Below are positions 24,552-33,485 of a stretch of DNA of 64,000 bases, piece after piece; positions within the stretch are counted from its first letter, which is position 1, and each line of letters opens with the position of its first letter. Source of the DNA: Sphingomonas swuensis. Lineage in GTDB: Bacteria; Pseudomonadota; Alphaproteobacteria; Sphingomonadales; Sphingomonadaceae. The translations under genes were made by a program, and so were the position numbers. The stretch covers positions 1,262,001 to 1,326,000 of the forward strand of contig NZ_BAABBQ010000001.1 in assembly GCF_039538045.1 (NCBI RefSeq), in the 5' to 3' direction. The notes beneath the pieces are model-generated. The model saw only the letters and a program-made list of their open reading frames with translations. It did no database searches and was not told where the DNA came from.

Positions 24552-25232
24552 CTACATCAGCCCCATGGCGCGCAGGCTGGAGCGGCCCTGCGCACCGACG
24601 ATGACATGATCGTGGACGGTGATCTTCATGTGGCGGCCGGCCTCGACGATGTCGCGGGTGAGGCGGATGTCCTGCTGGCTCGGCGTCGGGTCGCCGCTCG
24701 GATGATTGTGGACGAGGATGATCGCGGTTGCGCCGAGCGCGATGGCGCGGGCGATCACCTCGCGTACATGGACCGCGGCCTCGTCGACCGACCCTCGCCA
24801 CATCGCTTCGTTCGCGATGAGCACATTCTTGGCGTTGAGGAAGAGGATCCGAACTTCCTCGACATGGGCGTGCGCCATGGCGGCCTGGAGATAGTCGCCG
24901 AGCGCATCCCAGCTCGAGAGGATCGGGCGGGCCTCGGTACGGGTCTCTAGCAGGCGCAGCGCAGCCGCTCGGGCGATCGCGAGGGCGCCGATGACGCCCT
25001 CGCTCAGCCCCTCGCGGCGGAGCACCTCGGGTGGGGCCTCGAGCAATGGCCCAAGTCCGCCGAACGAGGAAATCAGCTGCTTTGCCAATGGTTTGGTATC
25101 GCGGCGCGGGATTGCGAGAGTCAGCAGATATTCAACCAGCTCGTGGTCGAGCAATGCGTCGCCGCCGCCGTCCAGCAGCCGATGCCGAAGGCGCGCGCGA
25201 TGCCCGTCGGCGCCATTCGGCTTGTCGCCCAT
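24552..25232 (-). CDS. radC: RadC family JAB-domain protein
   Basis: A 226-residue protein with an N-terminal helix-hairpin-helix-like region (HRARLRHRLLDGG, DHELVEYLLTLAIPRRDTK) and a C-terminal MPN/JAMM domain whose metal site is HNHPSGDPTPSQQD. The family name is historical; a DNA-repair role has not held up, and JAMM proteins are metalloproteases. I use the ATG at 25232 (MGDKPNGADG); an upstream ATG at 25271 would add 13 unconserved residues. Confidence 0.92.
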   Translation of the reverse strand: MGDKPNGADGHRARLRHRLLDGGGDALLDHELVEYLLTLAIPRRDTKPLAKQLISSFGGLGPLLEAPPEVLRREGLSEGVIGALAIARAAALRLLETRTEARPILSSWDALGDYLQAAMAHAHVEEVRILFLNAKNVLIANEAMWRGSVDEAAVHVREVIARAIALGATAIILVHNHPSGDPTPSQQDIRLTRDIVEAGRHMKITVHDHVIVGAQGRSSLRAMGLM

Positions 25233-25316
25233 GAGAGGGAGGCTATGCCGCTTCGGTGCCGGGTGCAACATGTCGGCAGCGGAACGGTCCTCCGGCCGAA
25301 CGGTTAGGCGAGGTTA

Positions 25317-28300
25317 GTGACGGAAGTAACGACGGTCGGGACGGAGGCAGATGGGTCAGCGACCGTGGTCGTTCGTCGCCGTCGTCGCGTGCCCCGCCTA
25401 CTCGGCCTCATCCTCGTTGGACTGCTCCTGCTGCTGGTGGCGGTCGCGCTCGTCCTGTGGACCCAGCGCCGCCCGCTGGCCACCGATATCCTCCGCAAGG
25501 AACTGGAGAAGCGGGGAGTCCAGGCGACCTTCACCGTGGATCGGGTCGGGCTTCGCACGCAGCAGGTGTCGAACCTCGTGCTTGGCGATCCGCGCAATCC
25601 CGATCTCACCGCCCGGCTCGCGCAGATCCAGATGCGCATCAAGTGGACCGGCCAGGTCGAATTCTACCGGGTCGTCGCGCGCGGTGTGCGGCTCAATGGC
25701 CGGGTGGTCGGCAACAGGGTGAGCTGGGGCCAGGTCGATCGCCTCCTTCCGCCGCCCTCGGGCAAGCCCTTCACCCTTCCGGACATCAGTGTCGATCTCG
25801 CCGATACCTCCATCGCCATGGCGACCCCGATGGGGCCGATCGGGATCGCGGTCGAAGGCTCGGGCAACCTCACCGGCGGCTTCAAGGGACGGCTTGCGGC
25901 AGCCAGCCCGGCGCTCGACGCGGGACGCTGCACGCTGAGCGGCATGCGTGCCGCCTTCGACGTATCGGTCCGTGCCCGCCGGCCGCAGGTCGCCGGGCCG
26001 CTCAGCGCCAGCTCCTTCGCCTGCCCCGCCAGCAACATCGCCGTCGCCCAGCCGCGCTTCGACATCGACAGCAGCTTCTCGGAGGGCTTCGGCCGCTTCG
26101 ACGGCAAGGGCCGGATGAGCGCGGCGGCACTCGCGGCCGGGGTCAACCGGCTCGACCGCTTCAATGCCGACCTGACGTTCGCAGGGGATCCGACCAAGAT
26201 CCTCGGGCGGGTGCGGCTGGCCGCGGCGGGAGCTCGAATGGCGCAGCTGACTGCGGCCCGGACCCGGCTCGACGGCCGCTACTTCCTCAATGCGGCGCGA
26301 GGGCAGATCAGTCTCGTCGCCGACTATGGCGCCAACGGCGTCGATCTCGACCCATCGCTCACCCGCAACCTCACCGCGGCGCTCGGCGGCGCTGGTGGAA
26401 CACCGCTCGAGCCGGTCGCCGTGCAGCTTCGGCGGAGCATCGACCAGGCGACCCGGGCGATGGCCGCGAAAGGTTCGCTCCGCCTCGTCAACGTCGCCGG
26501 CGGAGGCGGCGTTCGAATCGAGACCGCCGATGTGACCAGTGCGTCGGGCGCCCGAGTGCTCGTCGGCGGGCAGGGCGACGGAATCACTTACTATTGGCCT
26601 TCCAATCGGCTGCGCGTCGACGGCCGGGTCCGCACGCGCGGCGGCGGATTGCCGACCGCGGACCTCGCCCTGTCGATGCCGCGCGGTGGCGGCGCGATGA
26701 GCGGAACGCTGGTCATGCAGCCCTACCAGGCCGGCAATGCCCGGCTGGCGCTCGCCCCGGTCCGCTTCGCCGCGCTCGGCAATGGCGGCACCCGTGTGGA
26801 CACAGTCGCGCTGGTCGACGGGCCGCTATCGGGCGGCAGCGTCAGCGGGCTGCGCGTTCCGGTCAACGGCACATTCGGTCCGGGAAGCGCGCTCGCCTTC
26901 GGGCGCGGCTGCGTGCCCCTGGCCTTCTCGGCGCTGCGCCTGGGAGCGCTGCAACTCGGCCGCACCAGCCTGCCGGTCTGCGCGACGGGGCAGGCGATCG
27001 TCTTCCGCCAGGCCGACGGCGACGTCGCGGTGCGGGCCTTCACCCGCGACCTCGCGCTCAACGGTCGGCTCGGCTCCTCGCCGTTCGCGGCGCGTGCGGC
27101 GCGTGCGGCAATGGTCGGTTCGCGCGGCTTCGACCTTGACCAGGTGACGGCGCGGATGGGCAATTTTGAGGCGCCGATCCTGCTCAACGCGGCGAGCCTT
27201 GCCGGCACCTTCTCGGGAAGCGGCATCTCGGGTCGCTTCGACGGTGCCGACGCGACCATCGGCCGGGTGCCGGTCAAGCTGACCGAGGCCGACGGCCGCT
27301 GGCTCTACTATCGAAACCGACTGACAGTGAACGGTGCCGCTACCGCCAATGACATCGGCGCCGAGCCGCCGCGCTTCTATCCACTGCGGACCAATGACTT
27401 CACCTTCTCGCTGGCCGGCAGCGACATCCGCGCCGCGGGTTCGCTGCGCCATCCGGGCACCGGGGCGCTGGTCACAAACGTCGCCATCCGCCACGACCTT
27501 GGCCGGGGTGTCGGGGGCGCGACCCTCGACGTGCCGGGGCTCGCCTTCCGCCAGAACGGCCTCCAGCCCGAGATGATCACCCGCCTGACCGAGGGCGTGA
27601 TCGCGCTCGTCAACGGAACGGTGACCGGGCAGGGACGGATCGCCTGGAACGGGCAGGGGCAGGTCACCTCGACGGGTGAGTTCTCGACCAACGGCATGGA
27701 CCTTGCGGCCGCCTTCGGTCCGGTCACCGGGCTGCAGGGCACGATCCGCTTCACCGATCTGCTCGGGCTCGAGACCGCGTCCGGCCAGACCCTCAGGGTC
27801 GCCACGGTAAATCCCGGCATCCTGGTCGAGAACGGCGTCCTCACCTACCAGCTGCTTCCCGGCCAATTGGTCCGCATCCAGTCGGGGCGCTGGCCCTTCA
27901 TGGGCGGCGAGCTGATCCTTCGCGAAACCGTCCTCAACCTTGGCCGGCCGAGCCCGAAGCGGCTGACCTTCGAGGTGCGCGGGCTCGACGCCAACATGTT
28001 CGTCAACAGCTTCGGCTTCAACGACATCCGCGCCGAGGGCACCTTCGACGGGGTGCTGCCAATGATCTTCGACGACCAGGGCGGCCGGATCGTCGGCGGT
28101 CGGCTCGACAGCCGTGATCCGGGCGGGCGGTTGTCCTATGATGGCGCGGTCAACAAGGCCAACCTCGGCACCGCCGGCAACCTCGCCTTCAACGCGCTTC
28201 GCGACCTCCGCTTCCGCTCGATGATCATTCGCCTCGACGGCGACCTCGCGGGCGAATTCGGGACCCGCCTGACCATCGACGGGGTCGGGCTCGCCGGGAC

Positions 28301-28553
28301 CAACGGAACCCAGCGCCTGATCAGCCGCTTCGTCGGCCGGCTGCCTTTGAAATTCAACGTCTCGATCCGCGGCCCATTCCGAGCGCTGATCGGCACCGCC
28401 AAGTCGCTGCGCGATCCGCGCACGCTGATCGACACCACCCTCGATCGTCCTCTGGGCAACATCCCGGGGATCGTCACCGAAGTCCGGCGACGCGAGGAAG
28501 AAACCGACCAGACCCAGACGCCCGTCGTCGAGAAGACCGAGCCCGCGAGGTAG
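25317..28553 (+). CDS. ydbH: YdbH family intermembrane lipid-transport protein
   Basis: A 1078-residue protein with a basic cytoplasmic start (VVVRRRRRVPR), one membrane helix (about residues 28-50) and a very long periplasmic part made of repeating beta strands, as in AsmA-like bridge proteins. The C-terminal part (about 780-1020) has GLDANMFVNSFGFNDIRAEGTFDG, typical of YdbH. In Escherichia coli, YdbH with the lipoprotein YnbE forms a bridge carrying phospholipids to the outer membrane. Here homologues of ynbE and ydbL follow at once, confirming the assignment. Start TTG/GTG alternatives exist; 25317 is the first in frame. Confidence 0.88.
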   Translation: MTEVTTVGTEADGSATVVVRRRRRVPRLLGLILVGLLLLLVAVALVLWTQRRPLATDILRKELEKRGVQATFTVDRVGLRTQQVSNLVLGDPRNPDLTARLAQIQMRIKWTGQVEFYRVVARGVRLNGRVVGNRVSWGQVDRLLPPPSGKPFTLPDISVDLADTSIAMATPMGPIGIAVEGSGNLTGGFKGRLAAASPALDAGRCTLSGMRAAFDVSVRARRPQVAGPLSASSFACPASNIAVAQPRFDIDSSFSEGFGRFDGKGRMSAAALAAGVNRLDRFNADLTFAGDPTKILGRVRLAAAGARMAQLTAARTRLDGRYFLNAARGQISLVADYGANGVDLDPSLTRNLTAALGGAGGTPLEPVAVQLRRSIDQATRAMAAKGSLRLVNVAGGGGVRIETADVTSASGARVLVGGQGDGITYYWPSNRLRVDGRVRTRGGGLPTADLALSMPRGGGAMSGTLVMQPYQAGNARLALAPVRFAALGNGGTRVDTVALVDGPLSGGSVSGLRVPVNGTFGPGSALAFGRGCVPLAFSALRLGALQLGRTSLPVCATGQAIVFRQADGDVAVRAFTRDLALNGRLGSSPFAARAARAAMVGSRGFDLDQVTARMGNFEAPILLNAASLAGTFSGSGISGRFDGADATIGRVPVKLTEADGRWLYYRNRLTVNGAATANDIGAEPPRFYPLRTNDFTFSLAGSDIRAAGSLRHPGTGALVTNVAIRHDLGRGVGGATLDVPGLAFRQNGLQPEMITRLTEGVIALVNGTVTGQGRIAWNGQGQVTSTGEFSTNGMDLAAAFGPVTGLQGTIRFTDLLGLETASGQTLRVATVNPGILVENGVLTYQLLPGQLVRIQSGRWPFMGGELILRETVLNLGRPSPKRLTFEVRGLDANMFVNSFGFNDIRAEGTFDGVLPMIFDDQGGRIVGGRLDSRDPGGRLSYDGAVNKANLGTAGNLAFNALRDLRFRSMIIRLDGDLAGEFGTRLTIDGVGLAGTNGTQRLISRFVGRLPLKFNVSIRGPFRALIGTAKSLRDPRTLIDTTLDRPLGNIPGIVTEVRRREEETDQTQTPVVEKTEPAR

Positions 28554-28781
28554 ATGACAATGAGACGAACCCTGATCCTGAGCCTGCCGCTCGCTGCGGC
28601 GCTTGCCGGCTGCGTCAACGTGCGCACCCCCGAGAAGCCAATCGAGATCAACCTCAATGTCGCCATCCGCCAGGAGGTTCTGGTGCGGATGCAGCGCGAC
28701 GTCGACACGCTGATCAATCAGAACCCCGAGGCCTTCCCGCAGCGGCCCGCAGTGCCGGCGAACCCGCAGGGACAGCGATGA
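28554..28781 (+). CDS. ynbE: YnbE family lipoprotein
   Basis: A 75-residue lipoprotein: signal ending in LAGC (Cys20), then VNVRTPEKPIEINLNVAIRQEVLVRMQ, the family hallmark. YnbE polymerises by beta-strand addition onto the C-terminus of YdbH and links it to the outer membrane. The gene begins directly after the ydbH stop and its TGA overlaps the next ATG. An ATG two codons in is an alternative start. Confidence 0.9.
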   Translation: MTMRRTLILSLPLAAALAGCVNVRTPEKPIEINLNVAIRQEVLVRMQRDVDTLINQNPEAFPQRPAVPANPQGQR

Positions 28782-29146
28782 TTCGCTGGCTGGGCCTCGC
28801 GCTGGTCGCCGTCGCCGGCGCGGCGGCGGCGCAGAGCGCCTATTTCGGTGCACGATCGGCAGGGCAGGTGGGCGAGCGCTACGACGGCTATCTCGGTTAT
28901 TCGGCATCGCCGCCGGGACCGCAGGCGCGCCAACAGACCGAGGCGATCAACATCCGTCGCCGGGCTCTCTACACCAGCCTTGGGCAGCGCAAGGGCGTCA
29001 GTCCGCAGGAGATTGGGATCACCGCCGGCTGTACGCTGCTCGGCCGGGTCGAGGTCGGCGAAAGCTATCTTCTGGGCGACGGGCAGTGGCGGCGGCGCGG
29101 GCCCGGGCAGCCCGCGCCCGTGCCGGACTATTGCACCGGCGGCTGA
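28778..29146 (+). CDS. ydbL: YdbL family (DUF1318) periplasmic protein
   Basis: A 122-residue protein with a signal peptide (MIRWLGLALVAVAGAAAAQS) and the DUF1318 core QTEAINIRRRALYTSLGQRKGVSPQEIG followed by GCTLLGRVEVGE. In Escherichia coli YdbL modulates assembly of the YdbH-YnbE bridge. ATGA overlap with ynbE. The C-terminal 40 residues are longer than in the enterobacterial protein, with a second Cys near the end. Confidence 0.88.
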   Translation: MIRWLGLALVAVAGAAAAQSAYFGARSAGQVGERYDGYLGYSASPPGPQARQQTEAINIRRRALYTSLGQRKGVSPQEIGITAGCTLLGRVEVGESYLLGDGQWRRRGPGQPAPVPDYCTGG

Positions 29147-29841
29147 GGCTCGAAGCCGGAGCGATACTCGGTCTTGAGGCGCCCCAGCATGGTCGCGGTG
29201 AGCGGCAGCTCGATCGCATAGGCGCCCTCGGCATAGGATCCCGCCACATAGGGATCGGCGGTCACCAGCACATGGTCGAGCAGTCCGTCGCGATCCTTGT
29301 CCGACAGGGCCAGGCTGAGCTCCTTCAGCGCAGGGCAGGCGCCGGCCCAGTCGCCCCGCACCACCGGCTGCTGCCGCCGCCGCGTCCGTTCGCGGTCGAG
29401 CAGCACGCAGTAGGGCTGGCGAATGGCACCATCCCAGCTCATCCCGGGCCGGAGCAGCGCCGCGATGGTCAGCTCCTTTCCAAGGCGGCGGTCCCACAGC
29501 AAGGCCTTGGTCCCGCTGTTGGAGTGCGCGCCGCCCGTGTAGGCGCTGACCGAGCCCAGCAGCGACAGCAGCCGCGCGCTCTGGCCCATGGTCTTCCACT
29601 CGCGCCGGAAGTCGAGCCCGTTCCAGTCAAGCTTGGCCTCGGCACGAAATGCCTTCTCCGCCTTGGCAAGTCCAAGCATCCGCTTGCGCTCGCTCGCGGC
29701 ATCGGCGCGGAAGCGTCTGGATAGCGCGGGGATCGCCTCCGCTTCGCTCGACCAGCGATAGCTGAAGGCGAGGTCGCGGGAGGTCTCGGCGATGCTCACC
29801 GGTGCGGCGACCAGGAGCAGCGGCAGAAGTGCAACAGCCAT
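29128..29841 (-). CDS. Secreted DUF4163/DUF3298-like protein
   Basis: A 237-residue protein with a signal peptide (MAVALLPLLLVAAPVSIAET). The mature part begins FSYRWSSEAEAIPAL and includes YTGGAHSNSGTKALLWDRRLGKELTIAALL, the pattern of the DUF4163-DUF3298 pair found in RsiV-like and PdaC-like envelope proteins. Its role is unknown; such domains may bind lysozyme or peptidoglycan. It converges on ydbL with a 19-base overlap. Confidence 0.78.
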   Translation of the reverse strand: MAVALLPLLLVAAPVSIAETSRDLAFSYRWSSEAEAIPALSRRFRADAASERKRMLGLAKAEKAFRAEAKLDWNGLDFRREWKTMGQSARLLSLLGSVSAYTGGAHSNSGTKALLWDRRLGKELTIAALLRPGMSWDGAIRQPYCVLLDRERTRRRQQPVVRGDWAGACPALKELSLALSDKDRDGLLDHVLVTADPYVAGSYAEGAYAIELPLTATMLGRLKTEYRSGFEPQPPVQ

Positions 29842-30021
29842 GCCCGGCAAGCTAAGTGGCCCCGTCTCGAACGGCAAGGCGCGTGAGCGGCACGGTTGAC
29901 CTCGCGGCCCGCCCTGCTAAAGGGGCGGCGCCTTGGCGGGCCGTGACGCCGCCATGTTCCTTGCCTGACCGCGCGCGATGCTCATTCCCGAGCGCCGCCG
30001 CGCACATGATGGAGTAAGAGC

Positions 30022-30348
30022 ATGGCGGAAGAAGGCCCCGGGCAGGACGACAGGCTTCCCGCCGATGCGCGGCTCGACAGTCTCGAACAGAGGCTGGCCG
30101 AAGCGCAGAAGAAGGAAGCGGTCAGGACCGGCAAGGGACCGGCCCAGGATGCCAATGAGCAGCTGGGCAATCGGGTTCTCGCCACCCTGATCGGCGGACT
30201 GCTGGGCGGAACGATCGTCGGCTGGGCACTCGACCAGCTGCTCGGTACGTGGCCGATGCTCTTTATCACGTTGATGGTGCTCGGCACCGTCAGCGGGTTT
30301 TGGAGCATCATCAAGATGTCGAACGCTAAGACCAAGAGGGACCAATAG
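30022..30348 (+). CDS. atpI: ATP synthase accessory protein AtpI
   Basis: A 108-residue protein with a charged N-terminal half (about 1-45) and two membrane helices (about 53-73 and 79-97; LGNRVLATLIGGLLGGTIVG). It matches the alphaproteobacterial AtpI type that precedes the F0 genes and helps assemble the c-ring. Its stop overlaps the atpB start. A possible promoter (TTGACC, 16 bases, TAAAGG) lies upstream near 29895. Confidence 0.85.
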   Translation: MAEEGPGQDDRLPADARLDSLEQRLAEAQKKEAVRTGKGPAQDANEQLGNRVLATLIGGLLGGTIVGWALDQLLGTWPMLFITLMVLGTVSGFWSIIKMSNAKTKRDQ

Positions 30349-31139
30349 TGGCCGCCGAATCGGGCAAGATCGATCCGATGCACCAGTTCCAGGTCGAACC
30401 CCTGTTCGGCCATGACTGGAGCATTGCGGGCCACTCGATCGCCTTCACTAACAGCTCACTGTGGATGCTGTTCACGCTCGCCGCCATCTGGCTGTTCATG
30501 CTTGGCGGCATGAAGCGCGAACTGGTGCCCGGCCGCTGGCAGGTCGCGGTCGAAGGCGTCACCGGTTTCATCACCAACATGATGGAAGCCAACGTCGGGC
30601 CGCAGGGACGCAAGTACGTCCCCTACGTATTCTCGCTCTTCATGTTCATCCTGGTCGCCAACATCCTCGGCATGCTGCCGCTGGGCCTCATCCCGGGCGT
30701 CCATCCCTTCACGGTGACGAGCCACCTGACCGTCACCGGCGTGCTCGCGATCGTCTCCTTCGCGATTGTCCTGGTGGTCGGCTTCGCTCGCCACGGCCTG
30801 CACTTCTTCAGCCTGTTCGTGCCCCACGGCACGCCCGGCCCGATGATCCCCTTCATCTTCCTGGTCGAGCTTTTCAGCTTCCTGGTCCGCCCCTTCAGCC
30901 TGGCGCTGCGACTGTTCGTCGCGATGACCGCCGGCCACATCCTCCTGAAGGTGCTGGCAGGTTTCGTGATCAACGGCGCCAATGCCGAGGCGCTCTGGGT
31001 CGCTCCCGTGGTGAGCATCCCGAGCCTAATCCTGATGATCGGCATCAGCGCGCTCGAGCTGCTGGTCGCTGCCATCCAGGCCTATGTCTTCGCGCTGCTG
31101 ACGAGCCTCTATCTCAACGACGCGATCAACCTTCACTAA
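30348..31139 (+). CDS. atpB: F0 ATP synthase subunit a
   Basis: A 263-residue membrane protein starting with GTG that overlaps the atpI stop by one base. It begins MHQFQVEPL after a short N-terminus and has the essential proton-channel helix with PFSLALRLFVAMTAGHILL, where the Arg pairs with the c-ring carboxylate. Subunit a provides the two half-channels for protons. Length and five-to-six-helix topology are normal. Confidence 0.96.
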   Translation: MAAESGKIDPMHQFQVEPLFGHDWSIAGHSIAFTNSSLWMLFTLAAIWLFMLGGMKRELVPGRWQVAVEGVTGFITNMMEANVGPQGRKYVPYVFSLFMFILVANILGMLPLGLIPGVHPFTVTSHLTVTGVLAIVSFAIVLVVGFARHGLHFFSLFVPHGTPGPMIPFIFLVELFSFLVRPFSLALRLFVAMTAGHILLKVLAGFVINGANAEALWVAPVVSIPSLILMIGISALELLVAAIQAYVFALLTSLYLNDAINLH

Positions 31140-31172
31140 CCTTCACAACAAGATACCAAAGGGAGTTTGAAC

Positions 31173-31400
31173 ATGGACGCAGAAGCCGCAAAGCTGCTCG
31201 GTGCTGGTCTCGCCGCCATCGGCGTCGGCATGGCCGCGCTTGGCGTGGGTAACGTCTTCGGCTCGTTCCTCGAGAGCGCGCTTCGCAACCCGGCCGCCGC
31301 CGACAGCCAGCAAGGCCGTCTGTTCATCGGCTTCGCCGCTGCCGAGCTTCTCGGCCTGCTGGCGTTCGTCGTTGCCATGATCCTGCTGTTCGTCGCCTAA
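31173..31400 (+). CDS. atpE: F0 ATP synthase subunit c
   Basis: A 75-residue hairpin of two membrane helices with a polar loop RNPAAADSQQG. The proton-binding carboxylate is Glu58 in IGFAAAELLGLL. The first helix has the Gly/Ala pattern that packs the c-ring. The ATG at 31173 follows GGGAG; two upstream codons starting with TTG are less likely. Confidence 0.96.
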   Translation: MDAEAAKLLGAGLAAIGVGMAALGVGNVFGSFLESALRNPAAADSQQGRLFIGFAAAELLGLLAFVVAMILLFVA

Positions 31401-31436
31401 GCGACCGTTCAGCACAGCAACAATCGAGGTCGGCCA

Positions 31437-31931
31437 GTGCCGCAAATCGCGCAAATTCCGGAGATCTTCGCCTCCCAGCTGTTCTGGCTGGTGATCACCT
31501 TCGGGCTGCTCTTCCTGGTCGTTGGATTGGGCATGGTTCCCAAGATCCAGGGCACGGTCGATCTGCGTGACAGCCGCATCGCGGCCGACCTCCAGACTGC
31601 CGCGAGCGCCCGCGAGACCGCGAATCGTCTCGAGGCGGATTATCGTGCGGCGCTCGACCGCAGCCGGGCCGAGGCGGCCCGTGTTGCGGCTGAGGCCAAG
31701 GCGACGGCCGCCCAGGCGACCGAAGCCCGGGTCAAGGCCGCCGATGCCTCGGCGCAGGTCAAGCTCGAGGACGCATCGCGGCGCATCGCCGAGGCGCGTT
31801 CCTCGGCGCAGGCCGAGATCGAGGCGGTCGCCGCCGAGGCCGCCGCCGCCATGGTCAGCCGTGTCGCTGGCCTCACCGTCGACGAGGGCACCGCCCGCGC
31901 CGCCGTCCAGCAGGAGCTCGTCCGTGGCTGA
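31437..31931 (+). CDS. F0 ATP synthase subunit b'
   Basis: A 164-residue peripheral-stalk subunit: one N-terminal membrane helix (about residues 12-32, FWLVITFGLLFLVVGLG) then a long charged coiled coil. It starts with GTG. Having two different b-type subunits in tandem is typical of alphaproteobacteria and photosynthetic bacteria. It overlaps the following b gene by 8 bases. Confidence 0.93.
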   Translation: MPQIAQIPEIFASQLFWLVITFGLLFLVVGLGMVPKIQGTVDLRDSRIAADLQTAASARETANRLEADYRAALDRSRAEAARVAAEAKATAAQATEARVKAADASAQVKLEDASRRIAEARSSAQAEIEAVAAEAAAAMVSRVAGLTVDEGTARAAVQQELVRG

Positions 31932-32472
31932 GAATCTGCAGGAAAAGACCAACACCGAAGTCCAGGCCAACGTCGAACATCATGTCGACCCGTCGGCGCT
32001 CGGCTTTGATGCCACCATGCTCGTCGGCCTCGCCATGGCGGTGGTCGTCGCGCTGATGCTGTGGAAGAAGGTCCCCGCCGCGATCGGCAAGGCGCTCGAC
32101 GGCAAGATCGCCGGCATTCGTGCCCAGCTCGACGAAGCCGCCGCGCTTCGCGCCGAGGCCGAGAAGATCAAGGCCGAGTATGAGGCCCGCTCGGCCGCGT
32201 CCGAGGGTGAAGCCGCGGCCATGCTCGATCGTGCCCGCAACGAGGCTGATGCCATCCGCGCCAAGGCCGAGGCCGACGCGGCCGCGCTGGTCGAGCGTCG
32301 GACTCGCATGGCCGAGGACAAGATCGCGGCCGAGGAGCGCGCCGCACTGCAGCAGCTTCGCGCGACCGCCGCCGATGCCGCCGCCAAGGCCGCCAGCCGG
32401 ATCATCGCCGATCGCCACGATGCGGGCAGCGACAAGGCGCTGGTCGACCAGGCGATCGCCAACATCCGTTAA
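31924..32472 (+). CDS. atpF: F0 ATP synthase subunit b
   Basis: A 182-residue b subunit starting with GTG inside the end of the b' gene. A membrane helix lies at about residues 31-50 (MLVGLAMAVVVALMLW), followed by KKVPAAIGKALDGK and a long Ala/Glu/Lys coiled coil. It is the last gene of the F0 operon; no F1 genes follow, matching the split operon layout of this class. Confidence 0.95.
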   Translation: MAENLQEKTNTEVQANVEHHVDPSALGFDATMLVGLAMAVVVALMLWKKVPAAIGKALDGKIAGIRAQLDEAAALRAEAEKIKAEYEARSAASEGEAAAMLDRARNEADAIRAKAEADAAALVERRTRMAEDKIAAEERAALQQLRATAADAAAKAASRIIADRHDAGSDKALVDQAIANIR

Positions 32473-32516
32473 GCACCTCGCGCAGGCCAAGCACTGCCGG
32501 CAAGCGATGAGACTGA

Positions 32517-32548
32517 CCGGCGAATCGCACGGATGGGCGATTCGCCGG
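32517..32548 (+). terminator. Hairpin after the F0 operon
   Basis: A perfect 12-bp stem, CCGGCGAATCGC (32517-32528) with GCGATTCGCCGG (32537-32548), and an 8-base loop. It lies 45 bases after atpF. No T run follows, so it may act with Rho or protect the 3' end of the message. Confidence 0.55.
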
Positions 32549-32654
32549 ACCCGTCTCTGTCGCCGGCGAGCTTAGCCGCAGTCCTCAAGATCCGAACCAC
32601 CCCTGCATCGTCGATGCACGGGTCGGTGGCGACTTGCTGGCCAAGGAGAGTGTA

Positions 32655-32999
32655 ATGCGTAATCTCATGATGGCGGCCGCCGTGGCCGTCGCGACCCTTT
32701 CGGCCGCCACTCCTGCAATCGCCCAGAACACCGCCGCTCCCGGTCTCGTGACTGTGACAGTGCAGGACGTCTCGATCCTCAACAATTTCCTGAACGGGGC
32801 GCAGGTCGCCGCGCTCAACAACCTCAATGTGCCGATCACGGTGCAGGCACCGATCAGCGTCGCGGCGAACGTCTGCGGCACCACGGTCGCCGTGCTGTCG
32901 GCAGCCCGCAAGACCGGCGATGCCGTCTGCACCGCGACCAGCGGATCGCGCGCGCTGGCAGACCTGACCAACCGTCAGCTGCTCTCGCAGAAGAAGTAA
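32655..32999 (+). CDS. Small secreted protein with chaplin-like core
   Basis: A 114-residue protein with a clear signal peptide (MRNLMMAAAVAVATLSAATPAIAQ) and AAGGAGA before its ATG. The mature 90 residues include NNFLNGAQVAALNNLNVPITV and then APISVAANVCGTTVAVLS with a second Cys 18 residues after the first. Alternating hydrophobic strands followed by CGxTVxVL and a Cys pair recall actinobacterial chaplins, the amyloid-forming surface proteins. No sphingomonad function is known to me. Flanked by two hairpins, so it is its own transcription unit. Confidence 0.68.
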   Translation: MRNLMMAAAVAVATLSAATPAIAQNTAAPGLVTVTVQDVSILNNFLNGAQVAALNNLNVPITVQAPISVAANVCGTTVAVLSAARKTGDAVCTATSGSRALADLTNRQLLSQKK

Positions 33000-33023
33000 G
33001 CTTCGGTACATTGCCAATGAAGG

Positions 33024-33056
33024 GGCCCGGGCGAGCAATCGTCCGGGCCTCGTCGT
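33024..33056 (+). terminator. Terminator after the chaplin-like gene
   Basis: An 11-bp stem, GGCCCGGGCGA with TCGTCCGGGCC (one G-U pair), loop GCAA, followed by a T-rich stretch up to 33059. It lies between converging genes and may serve both. Confidence 0.72.
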
Positions 33057-33065
33057 TTGTGGCTC

Positions 33066-33485
33066 CTAGATCCCGAAGGTCACATGCCCGTCCGCGTCGA
33101 TCGACCACGCCGGATTGTACGCAATCTCCCACGCATGGTCGTCGGGATTGGCGACATAGCCGCGATAGCCGCCGTGCGGCGATGCATCGGCGGCGCGCAG
33201 GAGCCGGCCGCCGGCTTCCACCAGCCGCCCGATCAACTCATCCACTTCTTCTTCGCTGCCGACATTGTGGGCGAGCGCGAAGGCACCGGGGCGATGCAAG
33301 TCCGCCCGCCGACTATCCCTGGCCAGCTCGCTGGTCAGCCAGGTTCCGAGAACGAAGCCGTTCATCTGGTAAAAGGCGATTTCCTCATTCTCGAACACCG
33401 GCGTCCAGCCGAAGCCGTCGCGATAGAAAGCCTGCGAGCGGGCCAGGTCGTCCGTGCCGAGCGTGATGACCGACAGCTGCTGCAT
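33066..33485 (-). CDS. VOC (glyoxalase) superfamily protein
   Basis: A 139-residue protein made of two beta-alpha-beta-beta-beta units: MQQLSVITLGTDDLARSQAFYRD opens the first, and GGRLLRAADASPHGGYRGYVANPDDHAWEIAY the second. These are hallmarks of the vicinal oxygen chelate fold (glyoxalase, dioxygenase, bleomycin resistance). The substrate cannot be told from sequence. Its ATG overlaps the stop of paaZ by one base, so it may be coupled to it. Confidence 0.88.
   Translation of the reverse strand: MQQLSVITLGTDDLARSQAFYRDGFGWTPVFENEEIAFYQMNGFVLGTWLTSELARDSRRADLHRPGAFALAHNVGSEEEVDELIGRLVEAGGRLLRAADASPHGGYRGYVANPDDHAWEIAYNPAWSIDADGHVTFGI

Noticed and set aside
26826..28907. 693-codon reverse ORF opposite ydbH
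   Set aside because: High-GC shadow frame with Arg/Asp/Ala-rich, non-globular composition; the forward gene has clear family motifs.
30022..32472. Complete ATP synthase operon
   Set aside because: No delta, alpha, gamma, beta or epsilon genes follow; the F1 part must be elsewhere, as usual in this class.
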